DNA from: Aspidiotus rigidus
Taxonomy: Eukaryota > Arthropoda > Insecta > Hemiptera > Diaspididae
Direction of reading: 5' to 3'
Length of the DNA stretch: 64,000 bases
Assembly: GCA_035079385.1 (NCBI GenBank)
Contig: JAVHKY010000013.1
Location: 16,614,001 to 16,678,000, forward strand
Shown: positions 1 through 13,231 of the stretch, piece after piece
Position numbering within the stretch: position 1 is the first letter of the stretch
Layout of the letters: each line of letters opens with the position of its first letter
Made by a program: the position numbers and the translations under genes
The notes under the pieces: generated by a model
Seen by the model: only the letters and a program-made list of their open reading frames with translations
Database searches by the model: none
Told to the model about the DNA's origin: nothing

Positions 1-654
1 GCTCTTCACCATTTGATCTGTTATCCCGTGGGTAATGAAGGCCACCGCTTTTTTTCCCTCGATTTCTAATCTATTGAGAAGGGCTAGCTTTTCATAGTAG
101 TAAGCCACGTATGTCTCCTTCTCACGCTTCTTGCGGGCCAACATCTCTTCCATTAAAAGCGGGTAATTCACCTCGGTAGGGAAGGCAGCCAAGATCATCA
201 CCTTCCACTCCGGCCACGAATAATCCACCGACTTGAGACTCCGATACCAGGTTTTGGCTAACCCCTCCAATTTCCCCGTAGCGTAGTGTATTGTTGAAGC
301 CTCTCTCCACTCATTAATCTGGCTCAACTGATCCACTTTTCGGATCCATTCCTCGCTTGTCTGCTTGGCATCCTCTGGATCAAAAGGGGGAATACTATCC
401 CCATTGATATGGTGGGGCCTAGGTTCAGATCGCGGGGGGTAAGCCAACATATAATTTCCCATTATTGCTGCCAACCTTTCTACACTGGCCTCAGCTGGAG
501 AGGGACTAACGTCCTCCCCTTCATGGGTAGTCGATAGACGCGGTCGTTTAGGGGGAGCTGGCTGAGAAGGGCGATGAGAGCTAGAGGATTCAAAGGAGAC
601 TACCTCCTCTTCAACAGTGGCGCGACGATTACGGGTAGTACGACGGGCAGGCAT
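1..654 (-). CDS. Retrotransposon Gag-like protein, N-terminal part, cut by window edge
   Basis: An open frame of 218 codons runs from an ATG at 654-652 off the left edge with no stop. The first ~60 residues are basic and Ser/Pro-rich. From about residue 90 the protein reads like a retrotransposon gag (capsid) domain: FDPEDA, then EEWIRKVDQL (102-111 region), GLAKTWYRSL (131-140), WPEW (147-150), and a helical Lys/Glu-rich stretch before YYYEKLALLN. That order matches Ty3/gypsy Gag proteins, which form the particle that packages the element RNA. Protease and reverse transcriptase would lie beyond position 1. The ATG is the first in frame and follows an AT-rich leader. The family call is from motif layout only; BEL/Pao is the alternative. 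Confidence 0.7.
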   Translation of the reverse strand, partial: MPARRTTRNRRATVEEEVVSFESSSSHRPSQPAPPKRPRLSTTHEGEDVSPSPAEASVERLAAIMGNYMLAYPPRSEPRPHHINGDSIPPFDPEDAKQTSEEWIRKVDQLSQINEWREASTIHYATGKLEGLAKTWYRSLKSVDYSWPEWKVMILAAFPTEVNYPLLMEEMLARKKREKETYVAYYYEKLALLNRLEIEGKKAVAFITHGITDQMVKS

Positions 655-2400
655 ATTGAATTACTAATTAAAATAAAATAAATAAAGGAACAATTATAAT
701 TTCTCTCTATAAGGTTGCAGAACTGGTCTTGGTCATCCACAGCGTTACTAGAACAACAATCCAACCATGGCTAATGAGCCTTTATCCCACTTCTGAGTTA
801 ATGTAACCTGAAATTTTCCCCAAGGCACTTTCGTGCGCCTGCAAACTAGTAGATACAACCCAAACCACACTGGGCATCCGTCTGTCAAGACTACCATCAT
901 AATTTATCTATAAACAATACCTTGTCTGGATGAAACCAAGTATCACATTGCTGTTGGATGACCCGCCGGACCACGTTCTGAACTACCTGCAACCTGTTTA
1001 AAATCTCGTTTGAGCATACCCGAAACCTACTCCTACTATAACCTACCTAACCACTGAGCACACACTTCATCAGAGAATAGACTGTCGTCAAGCGCCAGAC
1101 TCCAACTTTAAACCGGGTACCGCCGACCCTCGGGACCACTGCCCGAACTAGTTAGATAACTGTCTGACCGCTTAACCTTCCTATCAGGAACAACTGCAAT
1201 AACGGATCCCCGCCAACACTGCTATTCCACAATGCCGCGGCTACGAGTTCCCGGAATCTTGCCCCGCAGGGCTCATCTCCCTCGCAGTGTCCCTCGGACA
1301 GAGCAGCCTCTCTACCACCGCAACAAAGGGGTTGCGCATTCCCCCGTTTTGGATTTGTGAGACAAACTCCAGGCATTCCCCGACCGGTGTCGCCGCACCT
1401 GAAGGAGTCCGCCAACCATTGAGCCACCGGGTCCCAACGCAGACTGGTTACTGCTATCGAGCCCAGTTCCCCCTGGCGTCCTATCTTCCTCCCTAAGTAG
1501 TGGCCCCGCAAGACTCACAACTCTGCCTGGCTCAGCCAGCCTGAAGGCGCGACCCTCAGCAACTCGGGCCCTTACGTCCCCGGGGTTCGTCACCTCCCCG
1601 CTTAGACAAGAACAAGATCCGCACTGCTAAGACATCCATGGTGTCACTTAAATACATCTCATCAACCTGAGATGTTCACCACTAAAGGCCTACACACAGC
1701 CCACACTGGCTGATGCAAGATATCTTTGATGTCTACCAAGTACGCCTCACCACATGTGAGATATCCATCTCTGAAGACCTATGTACAGCCCACGTTAGCT
1801 GACTACCTTCTGGATAACCAAATGTACTTCACGATATAACCATCGTCACCTAGACACCGACAATAGGGCTCCAGTCACAAACGGACCCTTCATTATAATT
1901 CCAATTAATCAACAAACACCCTATCTTGTGTGCCCAGTATCGCTCACTTAAAATTAATACCTACATTAGTATAAAATAAAGAACCCTATCTATCGAGCAG
2001 ACAAGTGTAAATTACAGATATACTCAGTGAACCAACTCACCGACAATGGGTATGTATTTGTAAATCCAACACAAGACACACTAAAATACACAACTTAAAG
2101 ACGCGTCAATAACACAACGGCACCAATACTTAATCGGCAACAATATTTAATCGAAACATCAATGAATTAAAGACAAGACGACAACTAGTGAAAGACTCGA
2201 CGACGATAACACGAGACTGATTTCTACACCTATACGCAGTTTAAATTCCACCCTCGGCCAAACTACGAGGCTACCCTGTCCAGTACCATTCTCCGGTACC
2301 AGTTGATCGCGTGTCCTACGCGCACATTCTCCTATTAGTTTTTTTTACACGTATTAATGTTCATTAGCTGCAGAGATGTCGAGAACAGCACCCAATACAA
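655..2400 (-). other. Leader and possible LTR of the gypsy-like element
   Basis: This stretch lies upstream of gag and has no credible gene. On the minus strand a possible LTR end and primer-binding site (CA then TGGTTGGATTG) can be read at about 768-757. The interior (about 1080-1600) is much richer in GC and CpG than its surroundings, which suits an LTR promoter or leader. The outer LTR boundary and a target duplication could not be fixed, so the LTR call is inference. Confidence 0.35.
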
Positions 2401-2423
2401 TAGGAAATGACAAAACTGCAACG

Positions 2424-2467
2424 AGCTCGCATCTACCTGGACTCCAGCTCGCATCTACCTGGACTCC
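2424..2467. repeat. Tandem duplication, 22 bp x 2
   Basis: Two adjacent identical 22-bp copies beginning AGCTCGCATCTACC. They lie just outside the presumed LTR region. Confidence 0.9.
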
Positions 2468-2819
2468 GTGTGTCTTACGCCTTTCTTTCCTTTCTTTCCG
2501 GGTTTTAAAACCACCTATTATATTATTGTAGGAGAAATATCCACTGATGTTCTTAAATCGTCACGGTTGCTTCGGACAACGTGGCTTTCGCCATACAATA
2601 TTACTCTCGTCGTATCAAATATATGTTATAGTGGGTACTGCTAGATTAAAACTTACCACAAAATATTTACAGTATTTACACTCCTTCTTGTTTTTACTGT
2701 CCAGAAGAAATTCTTACAGTCGAACACTTCTTTTCTTGTCCCATTCTCTCTCCTCTCCGCTCTTCCTTTAATATTCCTTCCTCCCTCGATTATTTACGTC
2801 AAACTCAATTTTATTTCAT

Positions 2820-3200
<381 letters not shown>

Positions 3201-3204
3201 AAAA

Positions 3205-3500
3205 TAAACAGGGTGTTGGAGGATGGAGCTGATAATTTGATTGTAAAGATCGATTTTAACAGAAAACCTCTTTTATCGGTGAAAAAACGTTTGCTGTCCG
3301 TCGTCCGGCTGGCCGGCAAAGCTTGGAGCTCGAAAATAATCCTCCTATTATATATCGCTCCAAAGTCCGGGCCTGTGACGACACAACTTGATGACGTCAT
3401 ACATCTGGGATGTCAAAATTTTTCAGATTCTACGTGCTCCATAAAACAGGTTCCTGCCACCGCTTGTTTAACTCCGTTAAAGAACCCGTGAGTTTCTAAT
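3205..3500. repeat. Dispersed repeat module (CCGGC ... TGACGTCA ... AACAGGTTCC)
   Basis: This block recurs in several places (about 34840-34915, 37940-38520, 56900-57300, 59040-62480). It carries a GGCCGGC-like palindrome, TCCTATTATATAT, a TGACGTCA palindrome and ATAAAACAGGTTCC followed by a TTTAACTCCGTTA tail. It is evidently a mobile or satellite-related family of this genome. No coding potential was recognised. Confidence 0.7.
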
Positions 3501-4380
3501 AAATTCAATGATCGTTGTTTATGATGATGATCAACTACTTGATGAAGTCAAACATTTCCCAAGTGTCGCGATCAAATTTGTTCAAAAGACCCTTAATTTG
3601 AGCGAAGTCCCTTCTCGGATACCTATTTACCTTCGAAAATTTTCAAGTTCTTGTAAATAGTTAAATTAGATCAAACTAAACCTTCCTAACGTCAACGTAA
3701 GTCGAATCCTCGTATTAACAAGTCGAAAATTTCTCAAGTTATGAAGTGGAGCTTCTACTCACCGCCGGGACGCTAAGGTTTCCTTCGAAAAATTTTACAA
3801 AAACCTAAAGTAAATCAAAGCACCTCTTTTCGTTTGAACTACAATTTTTGAGCTGTTAGAAGAAATAAGCAGAGATTCGTCGGACAAAACCAATAATATT
3901 AGGCTGCATTTTGACCACAAAATCACTTATTACAAAAACTCAAACAAGGGATCGTTGAATTTTTAGTGAGAAGATTAGGAATATCGAAGCTACGGTAGGT
4001 ACGAAGAAAATTTTGAAATACTACTTTTTATGCAAAGTTTACAAGAAATTTCAATTTTGTACTCGAAATAATTAATTAAGTCCAACTCCGTCCATCATTA
4101 AAATCCCCTTTCAAAATTATCACCATTTCAACACCTTTTTTCGTGTCAACATGTGGTAATTAATTCAATCATCTAAGCCTGAGGTACAGTCTCATAGGTT
4201 TCAATTTCTCATAATAACATTTAACTCGAGGACCAGCCCAAAAACTCTAAAATGACCATCGAATAGAATCACAAAATTACACTAGGTATGAAGAAATATT
4301 TTGTTGCCAATCGAAAACTTCATTTTTTGCCTCAGTTCATTGGATTTTTTGATGTCATTATTTTTTAATTCGCGCTATTA
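3500..4380. other. Unassigned AT-rich DNA
   Basis: No coding frame, RNA gene or clear repeat was recognised here. Confidence 0.5.
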
Positions 4381-4699
4381 CTGTAAGGAGCCTTGGCCGT
4401 CAACAAAGTAATATTGTTGCCGTTGCCCAGGACGCACCACGTGGAGGTGGCTCCTATGCGTCCCGAGACACTGAAGATCCTAGCCCTACACTAAAGACAA
4501 AAAAAAAAGGAATTCCCTATACATAGAAGACTGTGCACGACCACAACAGTCAACCCCGGCTAACGAAGATAAAATCCCAGCGAGGTATATCCGAATATGG
4601 TGCGCTGTACCTACAACTGCAAAAATGAGAGAAGGCGCAGGCACCCACGTCAGTCCGCCACGAATTACGAAGACTGTTTACAACTTCAACGTCTCAGTT

Positions 4700-5720
4700 A
4701 CAACCTCAGGTGGTTGCCTCTTCATTGGCGGAGTCAAGTAAACTGAGTTAAACTCATCCTGCGCCCCACCGTGAGCTTATCCGATCGTGGGTGCACTGAA
4801 TAATCAAAAAGCACAATATCATCACGCGCGCGGTTAATCCGCATTATGCGTTCAATGCACTTCCTGTAAGACCTAACCATCATATAAAGTATAATATGTA
4901 GATAGAGTAATAGCGCGAACCAAAAATAAACAACATCTTTAGTCAAAATTTGGAATTGTCGTTCCACCCGGGTTTCAGAATGGAACGGCCGCTACAAACT
5001 GACGATGTTTTCAATTTTAATTTTTCAAATTAGAATAAGTATGATTGAAGGTAGCACGGTATCATCGCGCGCGAGTATATCCGCATCATGCGCTCAATGT
5101 ACTTCCTGCAATCCACCTACGACAGCGCAAACAAAATTTCTCAACACCTTTGTCAAACTTTGGAGTTGTCGTGCTACTCGTATTTCAGAATGGACCGACC
5201 GCTACAAAATGACGATGTTTTCAATTTAAATTTCAAATGAAAAAATGAGTTGATCCAAAAGGAGAGATCGTAATTGACCGATACCGGTTGTCTACACAGG
5301 AGTCGTCGGCTTACACACCCATATTTCAGAGTGCAACGGCTACTCCGGAATGACGGGTGGCGTAATCAAGTCCTAAAAATAATTTCGGCTGAAAGAAAGT
5401 ACATTTTTAATTAGAATTAGGTGTTATTGATGGTAGCACAATATCATCGCGCGCGAGTATATCCGCATCATGCGCTCAATGTACTTCCTGCAATCCACTG
5501 TAATAGCGGGAACAAAAATGAACATCACCTTTTGTCAAAATTTGGAGTTGTCGTGCCACCCGTATTGATTCAGAATGGAACGACCGCTACAAAATGACCA
5601 TGGTCTCGATTTAAATTTTTATTTGATATGAAAAAATATTGTATCAAAATTTTGAAAGGCAGGAAAGACGCCCTAAAAATAATTTCGGCTGAAACAAAGT
5701 ACAGATTTTAATTAGAATAT
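4700..5720. repeat. Degenerate tandem repeat, three units of about 230-380 bp
   Basis: Three related units share ATCATCGCGCGCG, TATATCCGCATCATGCG, a CACTTCCTG/TACTTCCTG core, TTTGGAGTTGTCGTG and GACCGCTACAAAATGACGATG. They start near 4810, 5060 and 5440. Two connecting segments also repeat (CCTAAAAATAATTTCGGC near 5370 and 5672). The short frames inside are not convincing genes. Confidence 0.75.
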
Positions 5721-7800
5721 TAGTGTTAGTATCCCAGTATGATTAGGTAGTTCAAGCAACACAAATGTATACCGGTGGTACACATAAGAAACATGCAGAA
5801 AATAATTTCAAAAAACCTCGTCATGCACACGCCAACAAAACAAAAAACCGATCGGAAAAGGTAACTAACCCGTCCACTTTCCACATCTGCGATAAACATA
5901 CTAAACTGGTTGAAAGCTGAAAGGAAAGAGCGAACTACGCACTTGCTTGAATGCACGATGACGTTTGCAAACTTTACCTGTCCTTTCTTGCTCATTGGTT
6001 GAATGATTCAAATAAGAGGGAGTGACTTAACGGATTCGATCTTACAGGCACACAGGTACCTGGCACTTCAACAATGCTTGTTTACACGATGTAAATGAGT
6101 TTATGTGCCTTTGTGTCTTCGTGTCTTATTAGCGACGACACACAATAGCATCAGTCCTGACAACACTAAAGGTGTCAACAATTCACCATCCGAAAATTGC
6201 GATCTGACTCTGCAAACAAGCTGAAAATATTCTTCACAATCAGAGTTTTTTCCGCTCGAGATCATAACTCGAATATTTCATCGATGTAATAAAATGCATA
6301 TCAAACGGGGTAGCCACTTTATTCAGAACAATATTCCTTAAACATAGATGGGCAGAAAAAGATTGTGTTATACGCCAAGGTCATTGACATTACGCTGCAA
6401 TCTGAGTAAGCTTGGATCATCTGACTGCCGTGAGTGTACAAATAGGTACGTGGATTGATAGGCGTGCAAAAAGGTACATCGCATTACTTACTTGACTCGA
6501 CAATGCAAACAAAACACAAAATATTTAAAATAATATTCTCAATTAAACATCCTCCCATCTTGATCAGAAGAAATTCCCTTCGGTCTTTCGAATTTTTGGA
6601 TTCTGATTTGATAATCGAATTTAATGAAATTCCAATTGGGATGTTAACCTATGTTTGGTAGCGCTAGAATCGCCTTCCTCTCTCGCCGCACTCGCTTGAA
6701 TTTCTGGGTGACGATTTTACGTTCAATGTATTCGGCCATAAGAAACGAGATTTTCAATTAGTCGTAGATAGCTCAATACTTCACTATTAGAATTACTTCT
6801 TTCAGTTATCGATTCTCTTGAAGTGTTTAAACGATTTATAGGATATAATTTTTTGATATTACGAATTGTAATAATTTAAATCGTATTTGAAAATTGCAAA
6901 TTCCCCATCATGAAGCATGGTACATTAAAATTATCCCCCACATGTTCGAGCACGGCTACCAACTTACGCAACTTGGGTTAACATCCCAATAGGATAATGC
7001 TGAAAAACTTTCAACATTCAAATAACACCAAACTCAACGATCAGCCAAAAGCCAGCTTTATTGTTTTGACTGATGGAAAGCCAGAAGCGGAGCCTAAGCT
7101 GTATTTTTCAAGGTTATCAGTTTCAGCCGAAAGCCTAAGCCGTATTGTTTGGCTGCAACTGCAACACTTTGGTTGATGTGATTGACAAGATCCATTCACA
7201 ATGATATGATCGCACAAATCAATTCCTGGTTCTAAGAAAAGGCAGTAGGCATCCGTGTATCAATCTGGAGGTTTGGGTCATTTTGCATTCCATATCTTCA
7301 GATTGACATTTAGACGCTTAATACCTTTTCTTGGAACCTGGTCACTAAATTATTGCTGGGATGTCCAGCTAAAGCCAGCCAAACGTAAGCCAAAAGCTTA
7401 AGCCAATGTTGTGACCGTTTTTGCGGAAGCTAAAAGTCAGCTAATGAAATGCGCCCTGTTTGGCTGTCAGCCCAAAGTTAGACAATCATTGAAAAATTGG
7501 ATATCGGCTTTGGAACAATATAAACCGGCTCCGGAACGGTATAAAGCGACTCCGGAACGTTATCAAGCGACTCCAGAACGATAAATGAATAAGCTATTAG
7601 CCAATGGTAAGTCAGTCAATGAAATCGAGAACCATTGGCTTTCAGTTTAAGCCAATGCGAGAAAAAGCCGAAAGCCACAAGCTAAGTTTAAGTCAATGAT
7701 GATTGGCTGGACATCCCTGCTAAATTGACAAATAGAAACTAGAAAGCAAGCATATAAAATGGTACATTACAAGTCTCTGGAGGAAACATATTGTAGCTTC
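5720..7800. other. Unassigned DNA with AAGCC-rich repeats
   Basis: No gene was recognised. From about 7040 to 7710 the sequence is packed with degenerate AAGCC/AAAGCC motifs in both orientations, and with three near-repeats of GCTCCGGAACG-like text around 7510-7580. This looks like decayed repeat DNA. Confidence 0.5.
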
Positions 7801-7813
7801 TAGACATGTCATC

Positions 7814-8780
7814 CAGAGATGTTGCACAAAAACGAAAACAAATCACGAAATTGACAAAAGTTTTTGGGCTGGAATAACAAAACAAAATGCAGTAACTTAA
7901 CAAAAACGAAAATAATTTCTTTCCAACAGAAAATTTTGAAAAAAGGAAATACCGAAAATGAAATTGGAGACGTTTGAGCAAAACCAATACATTTTGCACA
8001 AAAAAGAAAACAAATAACGAAAATATTTTTTGGGCTGAATTATTATAAGGGAATGAAAGTCAGTAACGAATATCGAAAGTAATTTTGTTTTAGTAGAAAA
8101 TTGCAAGATAACAAAAGTAAATACTTACCAAAACAAAAGTTTTGAATTTCGTTAACATCTCTGCAATATTATGTCTTTGGGCTGGAGGTCAGTAAGTTTA
8201 AATTGGAAAACAAGATGCTCTGTGACGTCATCAATGACCTTGAGCTACATCAGGGATATGACCAGAGATGTTGCACGAAATTCCTTGAATTTTGTTTATA
8301 GTTATTTTCTTTTGTTATCTTGCAATTTTCCGTTAAAACAAAATTACTTTCATTTTTGTTACTGAATATTGTTTCGCCTTATTTCAGCCCAAAAAATTTC
8401 GATAATTTCGTGATTTGTTTTTGTTTCCATGCAACATCTCTGGCAAATTCCTTGAATTTTTTTTGGTATTTTACTTTTGTTATATCTTTGCAATTTTCTG
8501 TTAAAACAAAATTAATTTTGTTTTCGTTAGTGAATTTCGTTTCCTTATTTCAGCCCAAAAAATTTCGTTATTTTTGTTATTCGTTTTCGTGCAAAATGCA
8601 TTGATTTTGCTCAGACGTTACCAATTTTGTTTCGGTAGGTATATTTCCTTTCTTCAAAATTTTCTGTTGGAACAAAATTATTTTTGTTTTCGTTACTGCA
8701 TTTCGTTTTGCTATTTCAGCCCAAAAAATTTCCTTAATTTATCGTGATCCTTTTTTTTTTCTTTTGTGGAACATCTCTGA
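7814..8780. repeat. Inverted-repeat (foldback) MITE cluster with CAGAGATGTT ends
   Basis: The left unit (7814-8163) begins CAGAGATGTTGCAC and ends AACATCTCTG. The right block (8262-8780) starts CAGAGATGTTGCAC, has an internal GCAACATCTCTGG near 8431, and ends ACATCTCTG. Its interior (AATTTCGT, TTTTGTTTTCGTTA, TTTCAGCCCAAAAAA) is largely the reverse complement of the left unit. This suits nested or tandem non-autonomous DNA transposons. No clean target duplication was seen. Confidence 0.65.
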
Positions 8781-8799
8781 TCTTTTCCATGAAGTGGAA

Positions 8800-9300
8800 A
8801 AACAGGGCTGCTTAGCCAATCTTATTGGCTAAAAACTTAGCTAAAAGCTCACCCTTCAAATTGATCGGCTTCGGCTATCAACTAACGGCTAACCCAGTTT
8901 TATTGGCTAGCTAACAACTAGCTAATTTTGCGCCATAATAGAATGGCTAATGGTTAAGAGCTAAAAGCTAACGGCACAAAGTAGGAGAGAGGTCACTCCA
9001 ATGTGGAGGAGTGAGGTGTGGGGAAGATAAAATACTAACGGTCAAGCTAATGGCTAATGTAATTTCATTAGCTTGCTAACAGCTAGCTAATTTTGGATGA
9101 ATTGAAAATTTCTCGGCTAACTTGATTCGAGTTAGGTTGCTTTCCAAGTTTGTAAAAAATACAGCCGACTTTCGGCTTCAGCTTTTAGCTCGAATTGATG
9201 ACGTTGAAAAAACAGCTTGGCTTAAAAAACAATAGAACATACGGCTGATTATTGGCTTCAGCTGTCGATTTTTAGCTAACTGTAATGCCCCGACAGAAAC
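8800..9300. repeat. GGCTAA/TTAGCC-rich repeat
   Basis: Dozens of degenerate AGCTAA/GGCTAA/TTAGCC motifs in both orientations make this a low-complexity, partly palindromic stretch. No coding potential was seen. Confidence 0.6.
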
Positions 9301-11083
9301 TCGAGGTTCTTGTAAAATTGTATTGTTGGCAAAATAATACGAAAAAATTTGTTTTCAATTCTCACTATTTTCTCGCACGAGAATCGATTCTGAATTCTAA
9401 AAACATAATCCTCTTCCATAACTGAATGCGATGCTACAAAGTAAGATACGATCCATAATTTTTGTACAGCAAATCATAGTGAACTACGAAAGAAAAAATA
9501 TTCGACGTAATACAAAAATTAAAATTTTATTTCTTGAGGGAAAATGCAATAATAAGAATATATCAACGAAATACATAGTACAAATTTGAGTAAGCCAACT
9601 TTGTTGATTTACTTAAATTATCACCGGTGACTAAAAACACGAGAGAAAAAAATGGAAGAGAATGAATGAAATCTACATAACTCGATGTACACTCACTTGA
9701 GAATGTTGTCTTCTCTCAAAAATGTATTACTTCTTACGATTAAATAATTATTACATGGTAAGAATGCGTAGTAGTACTAAAAAAAAAAAATTGGATAGGT
9801 CACTAGGCCTAGAATCAATCGTTTTTTGTGGAAAGGAGAAGACAATATTAGTGAAATGAAAGGAACAGGGAGAACAAGGAAGAAGGATATTTTTGTTGGT
9901 GCGAAGCATTCGATTGAGTATTCGTTCAAAACGATATAATTTTGTACTTCTTTGGTTACTCGAAATTACGGTATCTTTGATACAAAAGAAATCTATATCT
10001 TACACATAATAATTATACGAAATAAACATCGCTGCACCGTTAATGTGAGATGAGAGTAGAGAAAATATGTAAGAAAACGAGCGTAGTCGTTTGTAAAAGC
10101 AAGTAAGCTATCGTAAGAATAGGTAATATTAAATTTTATAAAAATTTGTATTTATCTTTATTATATATTAAATATATATACTTTTTTTTGAGTGTGTTTA
10201 TGTACTGCAAAAAACTTTTTCCTCTTATGTACAAAGGAGAAAATAATTGAAAAAGTAATAATAAATAGAGAATAAGGTAAACGATGAAAAAAAAAAAAAA
10301 AAGAAAGAAAATAACAACAAAATATAAATCAATAAGGTATATGATATTCTAACAACGAGAATAATGATCAAAAATTAAATAACTCAATGAAACAAGAAAA
10401 AAAAAAAAAGAAAGAAGAGGCGCGTATGAAAGTAAAATGTGAATTAATATCATGAAGGAGGAAAATCACATCACTATTAAAAGTCTGTAAAAGATTTTAA
10501 AAATTCACTCGTTTCCCAAGAAATAGATAAGCTTGTTAGTCGTCATGAATCATTCTTCTTTAAATACAATACGCCTGAGTAGTTCTACGCGCCAATATAG
10601 TAATATCGAAAGTAAATAAAAATTCTCTCTCAAGTCTCGTACAGCAACTACCATTAAAATAACTTAGATCGTCAATTATCGCAACACCAATAAACACATG
10701 AACGATCCACGCTAAAAAAGAAAATAAACAACGATTGTTCCTCGTTCTGAAAAATGAGTTCTACTTGTAAAAAATAATAAAAAACAATGCACAATCTGAA
10801 GAGAGAGAGAAAAAAAAAAAAAAAGAAAAAAGAAAACGAATCTCATAATTTACAGAAAGAGGATAACAGGCGATAATAATATTATATTAATGAATTAATG
10901 AAATACTTAACGAAGTATTTTGAGCATCGATTTGTCCTTATTATAAATACGTACACACTACAACGAACGCACACAACATACAGACGTACACATTTACACC
11001 GAACAAGATAACAGTCTACAACGCACGATATTACAAATTTAATAATATATTTAAGAAAAAAAATTTAAGGCCATCAAAATACG
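9300..11083. other. AT-rich 3' flank of the Galpha gene
   Basis: A very AT-rich stretch with many A-runs lies directly downstream of the Galpha stop codon (minus strand). Part of it is probably the 3' untranslated region, but no single poly-A signal could be chosen. No other gene was recognised. Confidence 0.4.
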
Positions 11084-11441
11084 TTATTGAAGCATAAGTT
11101 CACGTAGATTTCGCTGCAAAATGGTATCTTTGACGGCGTTGAATACCACTTTAATATTTTCTGTATCGACGGCCGTCGTAAAATGGTGAAATAGTCTTTT
11201 CTGTCGATCACGCTTCGCGCTTTTAAAGTAGTCTAACAAGAACTCTTGCACGTCCAGCAGCTTGCTCGCATCGCCGCTGAATTCCGGAAAGTGCCAAGCG
11301 ACGTTTGTCTCTCGATTTTTTAGCTTCTCTTCCAGCAGATCCGTCTTGTTCAAGAACAGTATGAACGATACTTTGTGGAATATAATGTTGTTCACAATCG
11401 TATCGAATATATTTCTCGACTCTACCAAACGATTCGTTCGC
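11084..11441 (-). CDS. cta: G-protein alpha subunit (Galpha12/13, concertina type), last coding exon
   Basis: The exon starts after a TTTTTCAG acceptor (ctg at 11442-11444 on the plus strand) and ends at TAA 11086-11084. The first base completes the Arg codon split from the previous exon, giving [11 protein letters not shown] across the junction. It encodes the guanine-specificity motif FLNKTD (residues about 290-295 of the joined protein), helix alpha-4, the FTTAVDT loop (the TCAT position) and the C-terminus RNLRELMLQ. The C-terminal LMLQ is typical of the G12/13 class and is the receptor-contacting tail. The exon lies about 31.4 kb from the preceding one. Confidence 0.93.
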
Positions 11442-11889
11442 CTGAAAAAGATGAGAAAAAGTAAACGAGATTAGCATCTTCCATACAAAACGTGTATTAG
11501 CATACTCTATGGTTATTTGAGGGCAGTGCTATTGAATACAAACGGTATAGGTTAAATTCGATTACCATTGATCGAGGTACCGTACTTATATCTTCACATA
11601 TTTGCTTACAATATACTTGTATACGTAATATATTCTCAGAATTATCAAGAGATTAGTGATACCGTTATCGATGTAACGAAGAAGGTATTCGTATGAATTT
11701 CACAATGGAAGTGATGAAGATTAGTGAAGTGAGATTGTATACAGTCGTTTGACTATCGAACTTTGTAAACAAAATGATGTCGAAGAATCACTACCCAGAA
11801 AAATCGTGATTTTGAAGATTCAATGAAGGCTAGAGAAATGTGAAACGATAATTCTGGACACCGACTACTCCGCTATTGATCATTACACT

Positions 11890-12475
11890 TGAACACAACA
11901 GGAGACTCTAACTGGTTTATTATGTTTGCCAACTAAGATATAAATACAGTGACTAGTCCATCAATACTTGTAAGAGACCCTGAATGGCTCGTCAAATATG
12001 GTAGCTATAACTTGAACACAATAAAAGACCCCGGCAGCCTTATCAAGTACGGTATTAGAAAGAATAAACTGGAGACTCTAATTTGTTCATCAAGGGAGGT
12101 AACCAGAATCTGAGCCCAATAGGAGACTCTGACTGGCTCATGAAGTAAGATAGTCGGAATCGCAACACAATAGGAGACTCGAGTTGACTTTTTAAGCATA
12201 TAATCTGGAATTTGAGAACGACAAGAGACTTGGTAGCCCGAATCTGAAACACAATAGGAGACTTGGATTGACTCATCAATTATGGTAGCTAGAACCTGAA
12301 CACTATTGGACACTATACTCTAATTCGTTCACAAAGTGAGGTAGCCAGAATCTACACACAATAGGAAACTCTAACGGGCTCATGAAGTATGAGGGCCAGA
12401 ACATGAACACAATAGGGTACACTGACTGGTTCATCGAGTTTGGTGGGCGAAATTTGAATACAATAATTAAAAACC
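11890..12475. repeat. Minisatellite, unit about 50 bp (first block)
   Basis: About a dozen degenerate units share the core ACACAATAGGAGACTCTGAC then GGCTCATCAAGTATGGTAGCC. Spacing near 12121-12172 is 51 bp. The same unit resumes at 13850, so the array has been split by an insertion. Confidence 0.85.
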
Positions 12476-12509
12476 AGTGTATACATAGAAACTGTACTCA
12501 TGACTTAAA

Positions 12510-13230
12510 TTATAATTATAGACCCATATTCTGGGCATAGGCCTCGCTCAACCTCGACCATTCAATCCTGTCCGTCGCCACCCTTTCGTAATATGTAATT
12601 ATTCCTAATAAATTTGGTTATCCTATCCTCCCATTTTGTTTTTTGGCCACCGCTCATCCTTTTTTCCCACTGAAACCACTTCGTTATCTTTGCAGTCCAT
12701 TTCTCATCCCTTATTCTAGCGACATGTGCCGCCCAGTCCCACTTCCTTTTGCTTATTTCGTGAATGAATTCCCAACTGCTTTTAAACTTTTTCTTGATAT
12801 CCTTTGTATCAATCCTGTCTTTCGTTCTGACATAGTCATTGACCGAAGCATTGAGTTATATGTTATCCTAATTTTTTCTTCTAATTTCTTTGTTGTTGTC
12901 CAGGTCTGGGCTCTTGTATGCCAAAGTAGGTAATACACAGCTATTCAGAATGCCACTTTTATAACTGTTTCTGAATGGACCTTTGAATACCCTTTTTAAG
13001 AGTATTTCTTCCAGGCCAGCGTAATCCACCTACTGAGCTACTCATACTTATTAATTTACCCAGGTATATTACATCATTTTTCAACTCAATAATTCATCCA
13101 TCCTTTTCTATCCCTCTTTTCTCTTTTCCATTTTTTGTTAGAATCCTCGTTTTTTCAATGTTTATCCCTAGATCTGCTCCCCCTTCTCGTCTAATTCCTT
13201 TATCATACCTTCCAATACCACCATACTTTT
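12510..13230 (-). pseudogene. LINE (RTE/L2-like) reverse transcriptase C-terminal fragment, decayed
   Basis: Read on the minus strand across several frames, the sequence gives a recognisable non-LTR RT thumb and tail. It has an INIEKTRILT segment (13150 region), NDVIYLGKLIS, an AW-K-Y helix, the LWHTRAQTWT box, a segment WAAHVARIRDEKW, then KWEDRI and a final ATDRIEWSRLSEAYAQN. Stops and frameshifts break it repeatedly. It is a 5'-truncated dead copy lying in the minisatellite. The clade call rests on the order of these boxes. Confidence 0.7.
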
Positions 13231-13231
13231 G

